The position numbers and the translations under genes were made by a program. A stretch of 64,000 bases of DNA from a bacterium HR11 (GTDB lineage: Bacteria; Acidobacteriota; HRBIN11): assembly GCA_002898535.1 (NCBI GenBank), contig BEHN01000004.1, forward strand, positions 1-64,000, in the 5' to 3' direction. Positions 50,337 through 57,158 of this stretch are shown piece by piece. The notes under the pieces were generated by a model. The model did not search any database. It had not been told where the DNA came from and saw only the letters and a program-made list of their open reading frames with translations. Numbering within the stretch: position 1 is the first letter of the stretch; each line of letters starts with the position of its first letter.

Positions 50337-50813
50337 CTATACCGAAATCTTCTGAATCCGCCGGACCAGCTCGGGCGTCCAGGGAACCTGCGCCTGAAAG
50401 GCCTCCAGCAAGTCTGGGTTCCAGACCTGTATCGTGTTGAAGTATCCGACGAGGACGACCCGGGACGACAAACGGGCATACTCCCGCAGTTCCGACGGGA
50501 TCAGGATACGGCCCTTATCGTCCAGCTCCGTCTCGACGCCCTTGGTATTCAGGCGGTACATGAGGGCCATCTTTTGTTGGGGCTCGATATCGGTTTGGAG
50601 ACGGATTTCGGCCTCGATGGTCTCCCACACGGGCAGGGGGTAGATGACGATATGGGGGAATTCGAGCAGGAAACTCTGAGTGACGAACACCTGCGCCCCG
50701 TAGTGCTCTAGGAGGCGCTTGCGGAAGTTGGTCGGCACGACCATCCGGCCGGCGGTATCGAACTGGGTCCACCCGGCGCCCCGAAAAAACACGTCCGTTC
50801 GAGGCCTTTCCAT
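50337..50813 (-). CDS. mraZ: MraZ, transcriptional regulator of the cell-wall cluster
   Basis: 158 residues from ATG 50813. Two MraZ/AbrB-like swapped-hairpin repeats: FDTAGRMVVPTNFRKRLLEHYG and LDDKGRILIPSELREYARLSSRVVLVGYFNTIQVWN. MraZ forms rings and binds TGGGN repeats in front of its own operon, repressing it. Just such repeats lie immediately upstream (50818-50842). ATG 50849 in the same frame would overlap the -10 box and so is rejected. It is the first gene of the minus-strand division/cell-wall operon. Confidence 0.95.
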   Translation of the reverse strand: MERPRTDVFFRGAGWTQFDTAGRMVVPTNFRKRLLEHYGAQVFVTQSFLLEFPHIVIYPLPVWETIEAEIRLQTDIEPQQKMALMYRLNTKGVETELDDKGRILIPSELREYARLSSRVVLVGYFNTIQVWNPDLLEAFQAQVPWTPELVRRIQKISV

Positions 50814-50817
50814 GCCG

Positions 50818-50877
50818 TCCCATTTTCTCCCAAAACGTCCCAGACCCAATTATAGGCCCCCGGTACCCTGCTGTCAA
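50818..50877 (-). promoter_or_regulatory. Consensus promoter and MraZ-box operator of the cell-wall operon
   Basis: Read on the minus strand: TTGACA (50877-50872), exactly 17 bases, TATAAT (50854-50849), both full consensus. The start point should be near 50842. Directly after it come three TGGGA boxes at 50842-50838, 50832-50828 and 50822-50818, each separated by 5 bases (10-bp period), preceded by a TGGGT at 50848-50844. This is the known MraZ operator layout, here placed in the first transcribed bases so that bound MraZ would block promoter escape and the ribosome site. Confidence 0.92.
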
Positions 50878-50989
50878 ACTATATTCGGAGGGAAGGATAA
50901 GGATAGAAAAAAGAGGTAAATAAAAGACAAAAATTTGGCAAATATCGACCCCCGTGTCTGCCGTCGCCCGTCCCTGGCGGCCCCGGAAA

Positions 50990-51206
50990 GTCGCCCATGA
51001 CCCATGTGGGCTCATGGCTCATGGGAAATTCCCCATGAGCTACGAGCCATCAGCCATGAGCCATGAGCATGGGGCATGGACCATAGACCACAGACCATAG
51101 ATCACAGACCTGCTTGGGCCCAGGGGGGGCTATGGTCCATGGTCCGCGGTCCATGGTTTGTGGTCGGATATCGAGGGTCCGATCCCGGTCCCGTCGGATT
51201 TATGAG
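50990..51206. repeat. Repeat-rich divergent spacer between mraZ and hisZ
   Basis: First a tract of CATGAGC/CCATGAG-like 7-base units with self-complementary parts (about 50996-51072), then a copy of the GACCATAGACC element (about 51075-51206), whose central GCTTGGGCCCAG and distal TCGAGGGT-CGATCCCGGT match 25049-25147. No gene is seen in 50878-51233; the bases at 50880-50950 are AT-richer than elsewhere. Confidence 0.7.
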
Positions 51207-51233
51207 GCTGGTTCAGGTCGGGCCCTGCCCGAC

Positions 51234-51261
51234 TTGACTTTTGGATCCCGTCGCCTATCCT
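51234..51261 (+). promoter_or_regulatory. Likely promoter of the his operon
   Basis: TTGACT (51234-51239), a 16-base spacer and TATCCT (51256-51261). Start near 51268 would leave about 19 bases before the hisZ ATG at 51287. No His-rich leader peptide or attenuator is seen. Confidence 0.55.
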
Positions 51262-51286
51262 TAAGAATTCATCTCGTCGACTCCCT

Positions 51287-52091
51287 ATGGAACGCGCGAG
51301 GCGTGCGGTGGTGTTTTCCCAAATCCCCTTAGAGGACTGTCTTCACGCAGTGGCGAGCCCTGTTCGAGGCCCAAGGCGCTCGTGAACTGCATCTTCCCCT
51401 CTTAGTCCCCTGGGACGACCTGGACCGACCCGTCCGGATCCTCTGGCAATCGGCCCCCAAGGTCATCGACGGTCAGGGTCGTGTCTTCGTCCTGCGGCCC
51501 GAGATGACCGTCCAGATGGCCCTGACCGAGCGAAGGGCCGGCACCCGACTCCTGTACTATATCGACCGGGTTTTTCGTCTCCGGCCGGGCGGGGCGATTG
51601 CGGAGTTCCTCCAGGTCGGCCTGGAGATCCTGGAGCCGGACGACCGGGCCTGGGAGACCCTCCTGGAGGTCGCCGTCCAGAGCTTGCGGGTCCTGTCGCC
51701 CACGTTCACGCTGGACATCGCCCATCGGGCCCTTCAGGACCAGCTCCCGTCGGAGCCCTGGAATGTAGCCGAGATGGCCGTCGACCCGACCATCGTCCGG
51801 GGACGGGCCGAGACCCTTCGATGGATGGAGCAATGGGGCATCGGGACGTCTGAACAGCGGGCCCGGTTGGCCGCCTGGGTCGAGCGTTTTGCCCCTCACG
51901 TCGTCATCGACCTCACGATGAGCCCCCTGTTTCCGTATTACACGGGCTGGCTCGTAGAAGGCTTCGTGGACTTTCTCCCCCATGAAGTTTTGCGGGGCGG
52001 GGAGTACGTCATCGGGTCGACTTACGGGATGGGTTTTGCGATGGAGTTTCCCTATGATGCGCTTAGCCCTTTCGAAAGGTCGGCTCCTTGA
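51287..52091 (+). pseudogene. hisZ: hisZ, ATP phosphoribosyltransferase regulatory subunit, apparently frameshifted
   Basis: HisZ resembles histidyl-tRNA synthetase and activates short-form HisG. From ATG 51287 the frame gives MERARRAVVFSQIPLED and then runs out of frame. The main frame, open from 51333, continues VFTQWRALFEAQGARELHLP and holds the synthetase-like motif VFVLRPEMTVQMALTERRAG. Deleting one base (c51337) joins them as IPLEDVFTQWRALF. The main frame has no ATG, GTG or TTG before 51504, which lies inside the conserved motif, so a start there is unlikely. Either a real mutation, a sequencing error or a programmed shift. The joined protein (about 267 residues) is short for HisZ but plausible. 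Confidence 0.7.
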
Positions 52092-52713
52092 GCCGTCGGT
52101 CGCCTATCTCCGCCGGTTGGGCCTCCAGGTCCCGCCGGAGATCGTCGAGGAGCGTCAACTCATCGGGGTCCTGCCGGGCGCGCCCGTCGAGGTCGTCTTG
52201 CTCAAGCCGGCCGATGTACCCGTATGCGTGGCCCTCGGGGCGGCCGACCTGGGGATCGCCGGTTACGACCAAGTCCTTGAAAGCGGCCAACGGGTCTTGA
52301 TCCTCAAAGACTTTGGCTTCGGTCGAGCCCAGTTCGTCGTCGCCGTGCCCCAGGAGAGTCCCGTTCAGCGCTTGGAGGACCTGGCCGGGGGTCGCATCGC
52401 TACGAAGTATCCCAACGTCGCTCGGAGTCGCATCCGCGTTCCCGACGTCCGGTTCGTCCCCATGCAGGGGTCGGTCGAGATCGCCTGCTCGCTCGGCCTG
52501 GCCGACGCCATCTTCGACCTGCGCCAGACGGGCCGCACCCTGCAGGCCCACCGCCTGCGGGTCGTCGCCGTCTTGGGCGAAACGACGGCCCGGCTCATCG
52601 TGAGCCGTCACCGCTTCAAGATGGAGGCCGACAAGGTCCACCGATGGCTTCGTCTCTTCCAAACGCCCTCGGACGAGGAGGTCGCCGTTGGTCGTCCGGC
52701 TTCATCTGAATGA
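52057..52713 (+). CDS. hisG: ATP phosphoribosyltransferase, short form
   Basis: 218 residues. HisG joins ATP and PRPP, the first step of histidine synthesis. Landmarks: LALSKGRLLEPSVAYLRRLG, ADLGIAGYDQVLESG, RIATKYPNVARSR (PRPP-binding region), GSVEIACSLGLADAIFDLRQTGRTL. It lacks the C-terminal regulatory domain of the long form, as expected when hisZ is present. ATG 52057 (or 52054) overlaps hisZ by about 35 bases; the frame beyond it is hisZ sequence. It overlaps hisC by 26 bases. Confidence 0.95.
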   Translation: MRLALSKGRLLEPSVAYLRRLGLQVPPEIVEERQLIGVLPGAPVEVVLLKPADVPVCVALGAADLGIAGYDQVLESGQRVLILKDFGFGRAQFVVAVPQESPVQRLEDLAGGRIATKYPNVARSRIRVPDVRFVPMQGSVEIACSLGLADAIFDLRQTGRTLQAHRLRVVAVLGETTARLIVSRHRFKMEADKVHRWLRLFQTPSDEEVAVGRPASSE

Positions 52714-53680
52714 AAACCCGTGGGACCTGCCCCCGGAGGCGAAGGCCTGGGTCGCCGACCAGCGATGGCACCTGTACCCGGACGAAGGCCTGTACGACCT
52801 CGTCCGGGCGAGGGTTGCCGCGCACTGGGGCGTCCCGGCGGAGTCGGTCCTCCTGACGAATGGAGCCGACGAAGCTATCGCCCTGCTGATGTTGTGGTAC
52901 CGTCGGGTCGCCTTCTGGCGACCGGCCTTCTCGGGCTACGCCTGGGTCGCCCGGGGCTGGGAGCTGGACGCCGTCGAAATCCCCCTGGGGCCGGACTTTG
53001 AGGTCCCCTGGGACGCCATGCTCGAGGCCCGGGACCGCCTCCTGTTCATCGACCGCCCTCACAACCCGTCGGGCCTGTGCCTACTCGGGCGGGCCGAGCT
53101 GGCGGACTTGCTCGAGCGGTGGGCGGCGTGGGTCGTCTTGGACGAGACGTACGCCGACTTTGCCCGGGCGTCGCTGACGGACATGTTCGACCCGGAGGGA
53201 CGCCTGATCGTCCTGCGGAGCTTCTCGAAGAGCTTCTGCATGGCCGGCCTGCGTCTGGGCTTCATGGTCGCGCCCCGGTCTGTCCTGAAGCCCTTAGAGG
53301 TCCGCCGCCTGCCCTTTAACGTCAACCGCCTGGCCCTGTACACGGCCCTGTGGGTCTTAGACCGTCCTGAGCTCTTCCGGACTTACGTCGACGCCGTCCG
53401 TCGGGAACGCCAAGCCATGCTCGAACGGATGGCCCGCCTGCCGGGCCTGCGGGTGTGGCCCTCCGAGGCCAACTTTATCCTCTTTCAGGGCCCGCGTCCC
53501 ATCGAGGGCCTCGTCCGACGCTTGGCCGAATACGGCATCCAAATCCGAAATTTGGAAAACGTCGTGGGTCCCGGCGCTGGGCGGGTCAGCGTGGGACGGC
53601 CCGAGGACAACGCCCGATTCTTGAACACCTTGGAGGCTTACTATGCCGCTGAAGTTCCAGGCCGACTGGCAGTCCCGTGA
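52688..53680 (+). CDS. hisC: Histidinol-phosphate aminotransferase
   Basis: 330 residues with a TTG start after GAGGAGG. A PLP enzyme of fold type I. Landmarks: RLHLNENPWDLP, LTNGADEAIALL, DRPHNPSGLCL, VVLDETYADF and the PLP lysine in SFSKSFCMAGLRLGFM. It converts imidazole acetol phosphate to histidinol phosphate with glutamate. The C-terminal region EANFILFQ and GIQIRNLENVVGPGAGRVSVG is typical. It overlaps hisG by 26 bases and hisB by 38. Confidence 0.94.
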   Translation: MVVRLHLNENPWDLPPEAKAWVADQRWHLYPDEGLYDLVRARVAAHWGVPAESVLLTNGADEAIALLMLWYRRVAFWRPAFSGYAWVARGWELDAVEIPLGPDFEVPWDAMLEARDRLLFIDRPHNPSGLCLLGRAELADLLERWAAWVVLDETYADFARASLTDMFDPEGRLIVLRSFSKSFCMAGLRLGFMVAPRSVLKPLEVRRLPFNVNRLALYTALWVLDRPELFRTYVDAVRRERQAMLERMARLPGLRVWPSEANFILFQGPRPIEGLVRRLAEYGIQIRNLENVVGPGAGRVSVGRPEDNARFLNTLEAYYAAEVPGRLAVP

Positions 53681-54203
53681 GACCCATGTCCGGCTTCAGG
53701 GCCAGTTTCCCGGTCAGGGCCGGATCGATATCCAGACGCCGGATGCCTTGTTTACACACTTTCTCCACGCGTTGAGCTTTTATGCTGAATGGGACTTTCA
53801 GTGCCAGACCGTCAGTCAAGACGGGATCTACCACCACTTCGTGGAGGACACGGGCATCGCCCTGGGCAATGCCCTCCGGGAAGCCCTCCAGGCGGCCGGG
53901 CCCGTGACTCGCTTTGCGCACCAGGTCGTTCCCATGGACGAGGCCCTCGTCCTCGTCGCCATGGACCTGTCGGGACGAGCTGGGTTGTTTATGCGGCGGG
54001 TGCCGACTCACGAGATCACCGAATTTTACGCTGGTCTGACCCGGTCTCTTCGGATGACGCTTCACCTGCGGGTCCTTCGGCCGGGTCACTGGCATCACGT
54101 CATGGAGGCCTTCTTTAAGGCTACGGGTCGTTGCCTGGCCCAGGCCCTGACGCCCCGGGCTGGCGAGGGCCCGACGTCGACCAAGGGCGTCGTCTGGACG
54201 TGA
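53643..54203 (+). CDS. hisB: Imidazoleglycerol-phosphate dehydratase
   Basis: 186 residues, the monofunctional length. Removes water from imidazoleglycerol phosphate. The two manganese-binding His-His motifs are visible: HHFVEDTGIALGNAL (His64-His65) and HHVMEAFFKATGR near residue 151, plus DALFTHFLHALSFYAEWDF and PMDEALVLVAMDLSGR between. There is no histidinol phosphatase domain, so that step must be encoded elsewhere. It overlaps the end of hisC. Confidence 0.93.
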   Translation: MPLKFQADWQSRETHVRLQGQFPGQGRIDIQTPDALFTHFLHALSFYAEWDFQCQTVSQDGIYHHFVEDTGIALGNALREALQAAGPVTRFAHQVVPMDEALVLVAMDLSGRAGLFMRRVPTHEITEFYAGLTRSLRMTLHLRVLRPGHWHHVMEAFFKATGRCLAQALTPRAGEGPTSTKGVVWT

Positions 54204-54266
54204 AACCGCATCGGGCCCATCTGCCCGAGCCTATGGCTTGTCACTCCATCCCTTTGGAGGGACGCG

Positions 54267-55013
54267 ATGGACATGAGCGCCGTTCCGGCCACGGGTCCAC
54301 GCTCCCGGGCGGCAAGGCCTGAACGCCCGTCGGTCGTCATCGTCGACTACCAAGCCGGGAACCTGCGGAGCCTGACGGCCGCCTTTACGGCCTTGGGCGC
54401 TCGGGTGACCCTCCTGGACCGGCCGAGGCCCGGACTTCGGTTCGACCGACTCGTCGTTCCCGGCGTCGGGGCCTTCGACTGGGCCTGCCAGCGTCTGAAT
54501 TCCACAGGACTGAAAGAATTGATTCAACAGTCGGTAGCCGAGGGTGTGCCAGTCCTCGGGATCTGCCTGGGCATGCAGTGGCTGTGGGAGACCAGCGAGG
54601 AGGGTCGCGAGCCGGGTCTGGGACTTTGGCCCGGCCGGGTCATCCGCTTTCGAAACGTCCCCCGGGTCCCTCACATGGGATGGAATCAGGTCGAGTGGGT
54701 CGCCGGGACCCGGCGGTCGGCCTGGCTGGTCGGGTTCCCGTCGGGGTACGCCTACTTTGCCCATAGTTACTACCCCGAACCGGCCGACCCAGACCTCGTT
54801 TGGGCCGTCACTGAGTACGGCTCCGTTCGATTTCCCTCGGTCGTGGGGCGGGACCACGTCGTGGGCGTGCAATTTCATCCGGAGAAGTCCGGCACCTGGG
54901 GTCTGGCGTTCCTCCAGCGCTGGCTGGAAGAGGGTAGGGCGCCCTGCATCCCATCCGCCTATCTGCCCTCTATAGGTGATGAAGTCGATGCTGGAAGTCA
55001 TTCCGGCCATTGA
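54267..55013 (+). CDS. hisH: Imidazole glycerol phosphate synthase, glutaminase subunit
   Basis: 248 residues. Class I glutamine amidotransferase: the catalytic Cys100 in VLGICLGMQWLW, and HPEKSGTWGLAFLQRW with the catalytic His and Glu. Other landmarks: VIVDYQAGNLRSL and VPGVGAFDWACQRL. It feeds ammonia to HisF through a tunnel. A GGAGGG ribosome site precedes ATG 54267. Unusually long at both ends: about 20 extra N-terminal residues (SAVPATGPRSRAARPERP) and a C-terminal tail that overlaps hisA by 38 bases. Confidence 0.94.
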   Translation: MDMSAVPATGPRSRAARPERPSVVIVDYQAGNLRSLTAAFTALGARVTLLDRPRPGLRFDRLVVPGVGAFDWACQRLNSTGLKELIQQSVAEGVPVLGICLGMQWLWETSEEGREPGLGLWPGRVIRFRNVPRVPHMGWNQVEWVAGTRRSAWLVGFPSGYAYFAHSYYPEPADPDLVWAVTEYGSVRFPSVVGRDHVVGVQFHPEKSGTWGLAFLQRWLEEGRAPCIPSAYLPSIGDEVDAGSHSGH

Positions 55014-55716
55014 CCTCATGGGGGGTCACGTCGTCCGTCTGACGCAAGGCGACTTCCGGCGGGTGCGGCGGTATCCGTGGACGCCGGTCGAACTGGCCCG
55101 GCACTTGGAAGGCCTGGGCTTTCGATGGCTCCACGTCGTCGACTTGGACGGCGCCCGGACGGGCCGTTGGACACACGGCCCGGTCATCGCCGAAATCTGT
55201 CAGCAGACCCGCCTCCAGATTCAAGTCGGGGGTGGCCTCCGTACGCTGGACGTCCTGCGCACGGTCCGGACCTGGGGTATCGACCGCATCGTCGTCGGGA
55301 CCCAGGCGGCCGACCTGGCCTTCTTACGGCAGGCCGTCGACCTATGGGAGGGACGAGTCCTCGTAGCCTTGGATGTGCGGGGTTCCCGATGGGTCGTCCG
55401 GGGATGGCAGCAAGAGGCCCCCGAAGAAGTCGATGCATGGCTCCGACGATGGGCACCGATCCCCTTCGAGGGGTTTCTTATCACGGACACGGAACGGGAC
55501 GGCACCTGTCAAGGCATCGACCCCGAACGGATTCGTCGCTGGACTGAGCGGGTCGGCCGACCTGTGTGGTGGGCCGGCGGCGTCGGGTCGGTCGAGGACT
55601 TGACGGTCCTGGCGTCGCTGGGTATCGACGGCCTTCGGGGCGTCATCGTCGGCCGGGCCCTCTTAGACGGCCGGATCGATTTCAACATATTGAATGTGTT
55701 ACTTCAAAAAACTTGA
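54976..55716 (+). CDS. hisA: ProFAR isomerase
   Basis: About 246 residues. A (beta/alpha)8 barrel that isomerises ProFAR to PRFAR. Landmarks: IPAIDLMGGHVVRLTQGDF (catalytic Asp), VDLDGARTGR, QVGGGLRTLDVLRT, DVRGSRWVVRGWQQ, ITDTERDGTCQGID (second catalytic Asp region) and WWAGGVGSVEDL. The start may be GTG 54976 or ATG 54979/54988; the first Pro-Ala-Ile-Asp motif is retained in all cases. It overlaps hisH by up to 38 bases. Confidence 0.94.
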   Translation: MMKSMLEVIPAIDLMGGHVVRLTQGDFRRVRRYPWTPVELARHLEGLGFRWLHVVDLDGARTGRWTHGPVIAEICQQTRLQIQVGGGLRTLDVLRTVRTWGIDRIVVGTQAADLAFLRQAVDLWEGRVLVALDVRGSRWVVRGWQQEAPEEVDAWLRRWAPIPFEGFLITDTERDGTCQGIDPERIRRWTERVGRPVWWAGGVGSVEDLTVLASLGIDGLRGVIVGRALLDGRIDFNILNVLLQKT

Positions 55717-55738
55717 TAGACGACTTGAGGTCCTCCCC

Positions 55739-56491
55739 ATGCTGGCGCGACGTCTGATCCCCTGCCTGGACGTCGACCGGGGGGTCGTCGTCAAAGGCGT
55801 TCGGTTCAATGCCCTTCAGCGGGCCGGCGACCCCGTCGAACTGGCTCGGCGGTATGAGACCGAAGGGGCCGACGAGGTCGTCTTTCTCGACATCACGGCG
55901 ACGACGGAAGGCCGGGCGACGCTCGTCCGGGTCGTCGAGCGAACGGCCGAGGTCCTCCGTATTCCCTTTACCGTCGGCGGCGGCATCCGGAGCGTGGCCG
56001 ACGCCGACGTCTTGTTTCGGGCCGGTGCCGACAAGGTCAGTGTCAACACGGCGGCTGTCGAAAATCCTCGGCTCATCGCCGATCTGGCGGACCGGTACGG
56101 CTGTCAGGCCGTCGTCGTGGCCATCGACGTGAATTTGGAACCCGGTGGGGGGTACCGTGTATACACTCATGCGGGCAAGAAACCCACGACCTGGGAGGCC
56201 CGGGCGTGGGCCCAAACGGCCGCCCGGATGGGGGCCGGGGAGCTCCTCGTGACGGCCATCCATCGAGACGGGACGGGCCTCGGGTACGATCTGGATTTGT
56301 TAAAGCAGATTGTTGAATCTGTGGAAATCCCCGTCATCGCCTCAGGCGGGGCCGGCCGGCCGGACCACCTGCGGGACGCCCTCCTCGTCGGGGCCGATGC
56401 CGTCCTTCTTGCCTCCCGCCTTCACCGGTCCCAATTCCGGATCTGGGAGCTAAAGAAGTACTTAAAGCAGTGTGGAATTCCAATCCGCTGA
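55739..56491 (+). CDS. hisF: Imidazole glycerol phosphate synthase, cyclase subunit
   Basis: 250 residues. Landmarks: [18 protein letters not shown] (catalytic Asp11 equivalent), [53 protein letters not shown] (second catalytic Asp), [35 protein letters not shown], and [15 protein letters not shown]. It forms the ammonia-tunnelling complex with HisH and yields imidazoleglycerol phosphate and AICAR. ATG 55739 is chosen because the conserved N-terminus begins there; the frame is open from 55694. Confidence 0.96.
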   Translation: MLARRLIPCLDVDRGVVVKGVRFNALQRAGDPVELARRYETEGADEVVFLDITATTEGRATLVRVVERTAEVLRIPFTVGGGIRSVADADVLFRAGADKVSVNTAAVENPRLIADLADRYGCQAVVVAIDVNLEPGGGYRVYTHAGKKPTTWEARAWAQTAARMGAGELLVTAIHRDGTGLGYDLDLLKQIVESVEIPVIASGGAGRPDHLRDALLVGADAVLLASRLHRSQFRIWELKKYLKQCGIPIR

Positions 56492-57158
56492 ATGGACCGC
56501 CCCGTACCGGAGGACACCCATGCCTGACGCGAACCTCATGCCCGTCGTCGTCCAGCACGCCGTTACCGGCGAAATCCTCATGGTCGCCTTCGCCGACGCC
56601 GAGGCCCTTGAGCGAACTCGCCAGACCGGATGGGCCCACTTTTTCTCCCGTCGCCGGCACCGTCTCTGGCGGAAGGGTGAAACGTCCGGCCATGGGCTCC
56701 AGGTCCTCCGGATCCGAACCGACTGTGACCAGGATGCCTGGGTCTATGAAGCGCTTCCGACGGGTCCGGTCTGTCACACAGGGGCGGCTTCTTGTTTCGA
56801 CGCCGTCCCGTCCGGCGTCTTGGCGACGTGGTTATGGACCCTGGAGCAGATCGTCCGGGACCGTCAGGGGACCGATCCGGGGGTTTCTTACACGGCCCGT
56901 CTCTTTCAGGCGGGACTTCCGCACGTCGCCCGGAAAGTCGGCGAGGAGGCCCTGGAGGTCCTTATAGCGGCGCTTCGGGAGGGTCCCGACCGGTGTGTCC
57001 AGGAGGTGGCCGACCTCGTGTATCACCTGACGGTCCTCCTGGTCGCCCAGGGGCGGTCTTGGCAGGACGTATTTGGGGAATTACGGACCCGTCATCTTCA
57101 GGCGTCTTCTGAGGCGGCCGGCGGGTCTTCCGGGGCGGCCGGCCGGCCCGAACCATAG
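56472..57158 (+). CDS. hisI: Bifunctional PR-AMP cyclohydrolase / PR-ATP pyrophosphatase
   Basis: 228 residues, a HisIE fusion. The N-terminal half is HisI: LMPVVVQHAVTGEILMVAF, ARR-equivalent FFSRRRHRLWRKGETSGH, RTDCDQDAW and VCHTGAASCF with the metal-binding Cys residues. The C-terminal half is HisE: YTARLFQAGLPHVARKVGEEALEVLIAAL and EVADLVYHLTVLL with the acidic metal site. The start is GTG 56472, overlapping hisF by 20 bases; ATG 56520 is an alternative. The last 61 bases overlap the end of the convergent ABC exporter gene. The Ala/Gly/Ser-rich tail is non-conserved. Confidence 0.94.
   Translation: MEFQSAEWTAPYRRTPMPDANLMPVVVQHAVTGEILMVAFADAEALERTRQTGWAHFFSRRRHRLWRKGETSGHGLQVLRIRTDCDQDAWVYEALPTGPVCHTGAASCFDAVPSGVLATWLWTLEQIVRDRQGTDPGVSYTARLFQAGLPHVARKVGEEALEVLIAALREGPDRCVQEVADLVYHLTVLLVAQGRSWQDVFGELRTRHLQASSEAAGGSSGAAGRPEP

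Noticed and set aside
51504-52091. hisZ as an intact gene starting at ATG 51504
   Set aside because: This would begin within the conserved RPEMT motif and drop the clearly HisZ-like residues encoded upstream in the same frame.
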